Below, piece after piece: positions 22,521 through 26,108 of a stretch of DNA of 26,108 nucleotides (the stretch's first letter is position 1; each line of letters opens with the position of its first letter). The position numbers and the translations under genes were made by a program. The stretch lies in the NCBI GenBank assembly GCA_937877165.1, contig CALEFO010000109.1:1-26108 (forward strand). Direction: 5' to 3'. The stretch is from an uncultured Lachnospiraceae bacterium (GTDB lineage Bacteria; Bacillota; Clostridia; Lachnospirales; Lachnospiraceae). A model generated the notes under the pieces. It was not told where the DNA came from. It ran no database searches and saw only the letters and a list, made by a program, of their open reading frames with translations.

Positions 22521-23360
22521 TTATTTAAGTCCCTTTCCGTTTCTTCTTCTTACGATCAGCTTGTCGGAAGACTTTCTCTTACGAGTCTTGTAACCCAGAG
22601 CAGGCTTGCCCCAAGGAGTTACAGGGCCGGGACGTCCGACAGGTGCCTTACCTTCACCACCACCATGAGGGTGATCGTTCGGGTTCATGACAGAACCGCG
22701 GACATGAGGACGAATGCCCATGTGACGGATACGGCCGGCCTTTCCGTAGTGAACCAGGTTGTGGTCCGCATTGCCGACAACACCGATGGTTGCGCGGCAG
22801 GTGAGCGGAACCATTCTCATCTCACCAGAGGGAAGACGAAGCGTTGCGTAGCCGTTCTCCTTCGCCATCAGCTGAGCGGAAGCGCCGGCGGTTCTTGCCA
22901 TCTGGCCGCCCTTTCCGGCATAAAGCTCAACATTATGTACCAGAGTACCTACAGGGATCTCGGAAAGCGGGAGGCAGTTGCCCACGCGAATCTCGGCCTT
23001 GGGTCCGTTCATGACCTTCATGCCGTCCGTCAGTCCCTGAGGAGCGAGGATGTAGCTCTTCTCGCCGTCTGCATATACGATCAGTGCGATGTTCGCGGTT
23101 CTGTTCGGATCATATTCGATTCCGATGACAGTTGCCGGTACATCATCCTTCAGTCTTCTGAAGTCTACATTTCTGTACTTGTTTCTGTTTCCGCCGCCTC
23201 TGTGACGAACCGTGATCTTGCCCTGGTTGTTTCTTCCGGCATTCTTGCGCTTGGAAACGATCAGACTCTTCTCGGGTGTTGTCTTGGTCACTTCAGCGAA
23301 GTCGGAGCCGGACATGTTGCGTCTGGACGGGGTATAAGCGGTATACTTTTTAATTCCCAT
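22521..23360 (-). CDS. rplB: 50S ribosomal protein uL2
   Basis: L2 is essential for subunit joining and peptidyl-transferase function. The 279-residue product starts MGIKKYTAYTPSRRNMSGSDF, has the RNA-binding core GKITVRHRGGGNRNKYRNVDF and VHNVELYAGKGGQMARTAGA. The conserved NPNDHPHGGGEGKAPVGRPGPVTPWGKPALG near the C terminus includes the histidine implicated near the peptidyl-transferase centre. Length is normal. Confidence 0.98.
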   Translation of the reverse strand: MGIKKYTAYTPSRRNMSGSDFAEVTKTTPEKSLIVSKRKNAGRNNQGKITVRHRGGGNRNKYRNVDFRRLKDDVPATVIGIEYDPNRTANIALIVYADGEKSYILAPQGLTDGMKVMNGPKAEIRVGNCLPLSEIPVGTLVHNVELYAGKGGQMARTAGASAQLMAKENGYATLRLPSGEMRMVPLTCRATIGVVGNADHNLVHYGKAGRIRHMGIRPHVRGSVMNPNDHPHGGGEGKAPVGRPGPVTPWGKPALGYKTRKRKSSDKLIVRRRNGKGLK

Positions 23361-23451
23361 TTTATAACTCCTTCTTTCTTGTTAATTGCACCGCGCCTGG
23401 AGCAATGTGTGCCTGGGACGGCCTGTCTGCTTCAGGACTTTATGATCCGGA

Positions 23452-23751
23452 TCAGAGTCCTGCGAAGAACTCGATATCCTTGCTGTCCTCAGTAAGAGTA
23501 ACGACGGCCTTCTTTCCCTTTGCGGTCTTGCCGACGGTCATTCCTCTTCTCTTGGTCTTTGCTCTGCAGGTGATGGTGTTGACCTTCTTCACCTTTGTTC
23601 CCTCAAAGAGCTTCTCAACAGCTTCCTTGATCTGGATCTTGTTTGCTTCCGGATGTACATAGAATGTGTACTTCTTCTCAGCAGTGATGTTCATACTCTT
23701 CTCGGTAAGAACAGGCTTTAAGATGACATCATAATATCCAAGTGCTGCCAT
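23452..23751 (-). CDS. rplW: 50S ribosomal protein uL23
   Basis: L23 is the docking site for trigger factor and SRP at the tunnel exit. The 99-residue product reads YYDVILKPVLTEKSMNITAEKKYTFYVHPEANKIQIKEAVEKLF and then VKKVNTITCRAKTKRRGMTVGKTAKGKKAVVTLTE. Both are standard. The ATG overlaps the rplD stop by one base (TAATG). A 91-nt spacer without visible genes separates it from rplB. Confidence 0.98.
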   Translation of the reverse strand: MAALGYYDVILKPVLTEKSMNITAEKKYTFYVHPEANKIQIKEAVEKLFEGTKVKKVNTITCRAKTKRRGMTVGKTAKGKKAVVTLTEDSKDIEFFAGL

Positions 23752-24374
23752 TATGCGTACACCTCCTCAATCTTAGCAACAGCATCCTTCGTCAGGATCA
23801 CTGTCTGTGCGTTCATCAGATCGTAAACGTTGATCGTATTTGCGGTAGATGTCTTGACATCCGGAACGTTTCCGGAAGCGCGAAGAACGTTTGCATCGTC
23901 TGCACCGAGAACAACCAGTGCCTTGTCGGCTGCCTTGAGATTCTCAAGAACCTTGACGAAATTCTTTGTCTTGGGCTCTGCAAAGGTGATCTCGTCCACA
24001 ACGATGATCTTGCCGCCTGCGAGGCGATCGGACAGAGCAGACTTCAGAGCTGCTCTCTTCTCCTTCTTATTGAGCTTGAAGGAGTAGTCACGCGGTACCG
24101 GAGCGAAAACAACTCCGCCGTGTCTCCACTGAGGAGAGCGGGTGGATCCCTGTCTTGCATGACCGGTTCCCTTCTGTCTCCACGGCTTAGCAGTGCTGCC
24201 GGAAACCTCGGAGCGGGTCTTTGCTTTCTGTGTTCCCTGACGGTTGTTGGCCAGCTGCTGAACAACTGCAAGATGCAGCAGATTCTCGTTGGGCTCTACG
24301 CCAAAGACCTTGTCGGAGAGGTCAATCTTTCCGACTTCTTTTCCTTCCATATTGAAAACAGATACGTTAGCCAT
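23751..24374 (-). CDS. rplD: 50S ribosomal protein uL4
   Basis: L4 lines the exit tunnel and in enterobacteria represses the S10 operon. The 207-residue product has the tunnel-loop region KTRSEVSGSTAKPWRQKGTGHARQGSTRSPQWRHGGVVFAP (about 53-93) and KKEKRAALKSALSDRLAGGKIIVVDE. It is complete and of normal length. L4 is one candidate regulator of the folded rpsJ leader, though that is extrapolated from other bacteria. Confidence 0.98.
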   Translation of the reverse strand: MANVSVFNMEGKEVGKIDLSDKVFGVEPNENLLHLAVVQQLANNRQGTQKAKTRSEVSGSTAKPWRQKGTGHARQGSTRSPQWRHGGVVFAPVPRDYSFKLNKKEKRAALKSALSDRLAGGKIIVVDEITFAEPKTKNFVKVLENLKAADKALVVLGADDANVLRASGNVPDVKTSTANTINVYDLMNAQTVILTKDAVAKIEEVYA

Positions 24375-24408
24375 TTCTGAATGGTCCTCCTTTCATTCGG
24401 GCAGCTGC

Positions 24409-25089
24409 TTAAACATCCGCCTTGGTTGTCTCTTTGATCGCAACGAGGCCCTTCTTGGGTCCGGGAACCGCACCCTTGACCAGGATGATGTTCTTCTCAG
24501 GATCAATCTTGACAATCTCGAGGTTTCTTACAGTTACCTGAACGCTTCCCACATGGCCAGGCATTACCTTGCCGGGGAATACACGGCTGGGTGTAGAAGA
24601 AGTACCGTTGGAACCCTGATGGCGGTGGAACTTGGAGCCGTGTCCCATGGGTCCTCTGTGCTGACCCTTCTGGATTGCGGAACGGAATCCCTTACCCTTG
24701 CTGGTAGCAGTCACATCGATGTGATCGCCCTCTGCAAAGATGTCTGCCTTGATCTCAGCGCCGAGCTGATAGTCTGCTGCGTTCTCAAAACGGAACTCAC
24801 GGACGAACTTCTTGCTGGATACGCCAGCCTTCTCAAAGTGTCCCTTGAGGGCCTTGTTCGTACCGTGGCGGTGAGCAACTTCTACCTTTCCGCTCTTGTC
24901 GACGTTCTTGGCACGATCCACTGCATCCACATAGCCGACCTGAACCGCTTCATAGCCGTCGTTGTCTGCAGTCTTGATCTGAGTTACAACGTTCGGGCCT
25001 GCTTCCAGGACCGTTACAGGAACCAGAGTGCCGTCTTCTGCGAAGATCTGAGTCATGCCGACCTTCGTTGCAAGAATTGCTTTTTTCAT
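24409..25089 (-). CDS. rplC: 50S ribosomal protein uL3
   Basis: L3 reaches towards the peptidyl-transferase centre. The 226-residue product starts MKKAILATKVGMTQIFAEDGTL and has the central loop GKGFRSAIQKGQHRGPMGHGSKFHRHQGSNG and PGKVMPGHVGSVQVTVRNLEIV. The start follows AGAGGTAAAGAGAT. It is separated from rpsJ by an unusual 364-nt stretch, although the two genes are normally adjacent. Confidence 0.98.
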   Translation of the reverse strand: MKKAILATKVGMTQIFAEDGTLVPVTVLEAGPNVVTQIKTADNDGYEAVQVGYVDAVDRAKNVDKSGKVEVAHRHGTNKALKGHFEKAGVSSKKFVREFRFENAADYQLGAEIKADIFAEGDHIDVTATSKGKGFRSAIQKGQHRGPMGHGSKFHRHQGSNGTSSTPSRVFPGKVMPGHVGSVQVTVRNLEIVKIDPEKNIILVKGAVPGPKKGLVAIKETTKADV

Positions 25090-25453
25090 ATCTCTTTACC
25101 TCTTTCTGCCGGTATCTCCGGCGTTGTAACACCGTTTTCGGTGTTAATCCCTACAGCGGACACCGCATCAGGCGGAAGGTGTGACTCCCTTTTACGAAAG
25201 GCAAAGGTCTGCTGTCTGACCCGCGGTGAACCTGAACCGCTGCGCTTTCGTGCCCTCTGTGCTCCCTTCGTCCGGCTCACAGGTGCCGGTGCGCCAGGGG
25301 ATGTCATACTAAGTAGAGGTTATGGTCACGTCCCGGAATCCGGATCTTGGATTTCCGTCTTCCTTATTATGGACGGGACTTGCGTTTGTAGTGAGGCGTT
25401 CGCCTCTGCCGTCTTTCCGGCTGCCGTATGCCTGAAGGCTTCCGTAAATTAAA
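25090..25453 (-). other. 364-nt structured spacer between rpsJ and rplC
   Basis: No credible gene is present. The RNA can form GAGGCG/CGCCTC (25393-25406) and a long-range GTCCCG/CGGGAC pair enclosing a GGAAATCC/GGATTCC hairpin (about 25332-25380). It can also form CCGGC/GCCGG near 25272-25289, a 7-bp stem ACGAAAG/CTTTCGT (25245-25251 with 25194-25200) enclosing GCGGT/ACCGC, AACACCG/CGGTGTT (about 25129-25146), and GCCGG/CCGGC (about 25112-25126). No T-run terminator and no good promoter were found. The last hairpins lie close to the rplC ribosome site and might control L3 translation. Confidence 0.55.
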
Positions 25454-25771
25454 TTACTTGGTCACCATCTTGACGTTGATGTAAACGCCAGCAGGCATTT
25501 CCAGGCGCTGAAGAGCATCTACAGTCTTCTGCGTAGGGGTGATGACGTCGATCAGTCTCTTGTGAGTTCTCTGCTCAAACTGCTCACGGCTGTCCTTGTA
25601 CTTATGAACAGCGCGGAGGATGGTTACAACCTCCTTCTTCGTCGGAAGCGGAACCGGTCCGCTTACCTGAGAGCCGCTCTTCTTCACGGTCTCGATGATC
25701 TTACGTGCGGATGCATCGATGAGTTCGTGATCATACGCCTTCAATGTGATTCTCATTACCTGATTTGCCAT
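25454..25771 (-). CDS. rpsJ: 30S ribosomal protein uS10
   Basis: S10 is part of the small-subunit head and, as NusE, of transcription antitermination complexes. The 105-residue product starts MANQVMRITLKAYDHELIDA and ends with LQRLEMPAGVYINVKMVTK. PVPLPTKKEVVTILRAVHKYKDSREQFEQRTHKRLIDV is the conserved core. I choose ATG 25769-25771 because TAAGGAGG lies 11 nt upstream. An upstream in-frame extension is spurious. It is the first gene of the S10 operon. Confidence 0.98.
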   Translation of the reverse strand: MANQVMRITLKAYDHELIDASARKIIETVKKSGSQVSGPVPLPTKKEVVTILRAVHKYKDSREQFEQRTHKRLIDVITPTQKTVDALQRLEMPAGVYINVKMVTK

Positions 25772-26072
25772 AAAAAAAGTCGCCTCCTTATTCGCACTTT
25801 TTAATGAAGTACGACAAGCGGTGACTGTACACACTCCCGTGCGTGTCCTGCCTTTCTCAAAAGAAAGGCCAACGGCGAACCGTTGACAGGACGCTTATCA
25901 CGTCGTTTCTGCACTGGGCAGACTGTTCTTCGGTACAGTGACTTGTCGTCAGATTGTTGGGCGTGCCCGCCAGGTCCTGCAGGCGCCCCAGACATTCGCT
26001 CCACGGAGTAACCCGAAACATGCTATTGCCTGTTCCGGCAATCTCTCGCTTCATCGCTATCATGTCACAGCG
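25772..26072 (-). promoter_or_regulatory. Structured S10-operon leader upstream of rpsJ
   Basis: About 300 nt lie between the predicted start of transcription and rpsJ. ACGACAAG (25942-25949) pairs with CTTGTCGT (25811-25818), and ACTGTAC (25933-25939) with GTACAGT (25824-25830). Within that long stem is a three-way junction: GTCCTG/CAGGAC (25887-25892 with 25845-25850), a CAACGG-UUCG-CCGUUG hairpin (25870-25885) and a CCTTTC/GAAAGG hairpin (about 25851-25868). A 5' hairpin ATTGCC/GGCAAT lies near 26027-26044. Seven U residues just before the start codon follow GGCGAC, which could pair with the GTCG of 25811-25818 instead. The design suggests feedback control by a ribosomal protein. Confidence 0.7.
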
Positions 26073-26078
26073 TGTTTT

Positions 26079-26107
26079 ATTGTACACGAAGGTTTTTTGT
26101 ATTGCAA
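26079..26107 (-). promoter_or_regulatory. Promoter of the S10-spc ribosomal operon
   Basis: Minus-strand -35 TTGCAA (26102-26107), a 17-nt spacer, and -10 TACAAT (26079-26084). Transcription should begin near 26072, leaving a ~300-nt leader. No other good promoter is seen until after infA, so this one probably drives about 24 genes. Confidence 0.8.
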
Positions 26108-26108
26108 G

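Noticed and set aside
25086..25307. A 73-codon minus-strand frame in the rpsJ-rplC spacer whose stop overlaps the rplC start as ATGA
   Set aside because: No ribosome site precedes its ATG, an in-frame stop lies four codons upstream, codon use includes many rare-type arginine codons unlike neighbouring genes, and no family is recognisable. The overlap is probably chance.
25857..26087. A 76-codon minus-strand frame in the S10 leader, possible leader peptide
   Set aside because: Its start lies at or before the predicted transcription start and no ribosome site is visible. The same sequence is better explained by the paired stems of the leader.

Overview
This 26.1 kb window is a ribosomal-protein super-locus of a Gram-positive anaerobe of the class Clostridia, most likely the family Lachnospiraceae. 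The evidence is the order rpoA-rplQ-ecfA1-ecfA2-ecfT-truA-rplM-rpsI, rpsD inside the alpha operon, a zinc-type S14 (rpsZ), a long L17 with a charged insertion, strong AGGAGG ribosome-binding sites and moderate, slightly GC-rich composition. I do not assign a genus. Every gene lies on the minus strand, so transcription runs from high to low coordinates.

The layout in transcription order is as follows. A promoter at 26079-26107 and a folded ~300-nt leader precede the S10 operon (rpsJ, rplC, rplD, rplW, rplB, rpsS, rplV, rpsC, rplP, rpmC, rpsQ). This runs directly into the spc operon (rplN, rplX, rplE, rpsZ, rpsH, rplF, rplR, rpsE, rpmD, rplO, secY, adk, infA). A strong terminator follows infA. 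Just beyond it is a new promoter that can drive the alpha operon (rpmJ, rpsM, rpsK, rpsD, rpoA, rplQ). A 15-bp hairpin terminator ends that unit. Another promoter then serves ecfA1-ecfA2-ecfT-truA, the energizing module of an ECF vitamin/metal transporter plus tRNA pseudouridine synthase. rplM-rpsI has its own promoter, whose -35 box overlaps the truA stop codon, and an L13-leader-like structure. A terminator ends rpsI. The final genes encode a BMP-family nucleoside-type ABC importer: lipoprotein, double-NBD ATPase, permease, and the start of a second permease cut by the window edge.

The coding content is conserved. The unusual part is the spacing. Several junctions that are usually a few to tens of bases are 150-430 nt here (rpsJ-rplC 364, rpmJ-rpsM 428, infA-rpmJ 245, rpsH-rplF 216, rpoA-rplQ 185, secY-adk 148). 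They contain strong or mutually exclusive hairpins and no convincing genes. The best single candidate is at infA-rpmJ: the RNA around the infA stop codon is perfectly complementary over 11 nt to the 3' arm and U-tract of the following terminator, which suggests an attenuation switch. The methionine aminopeptidase gene (map), common between adk and infA in related bacteria, is absent. I found no tRNA, rRNA, CRISPR array, insertion sequence or phage element.
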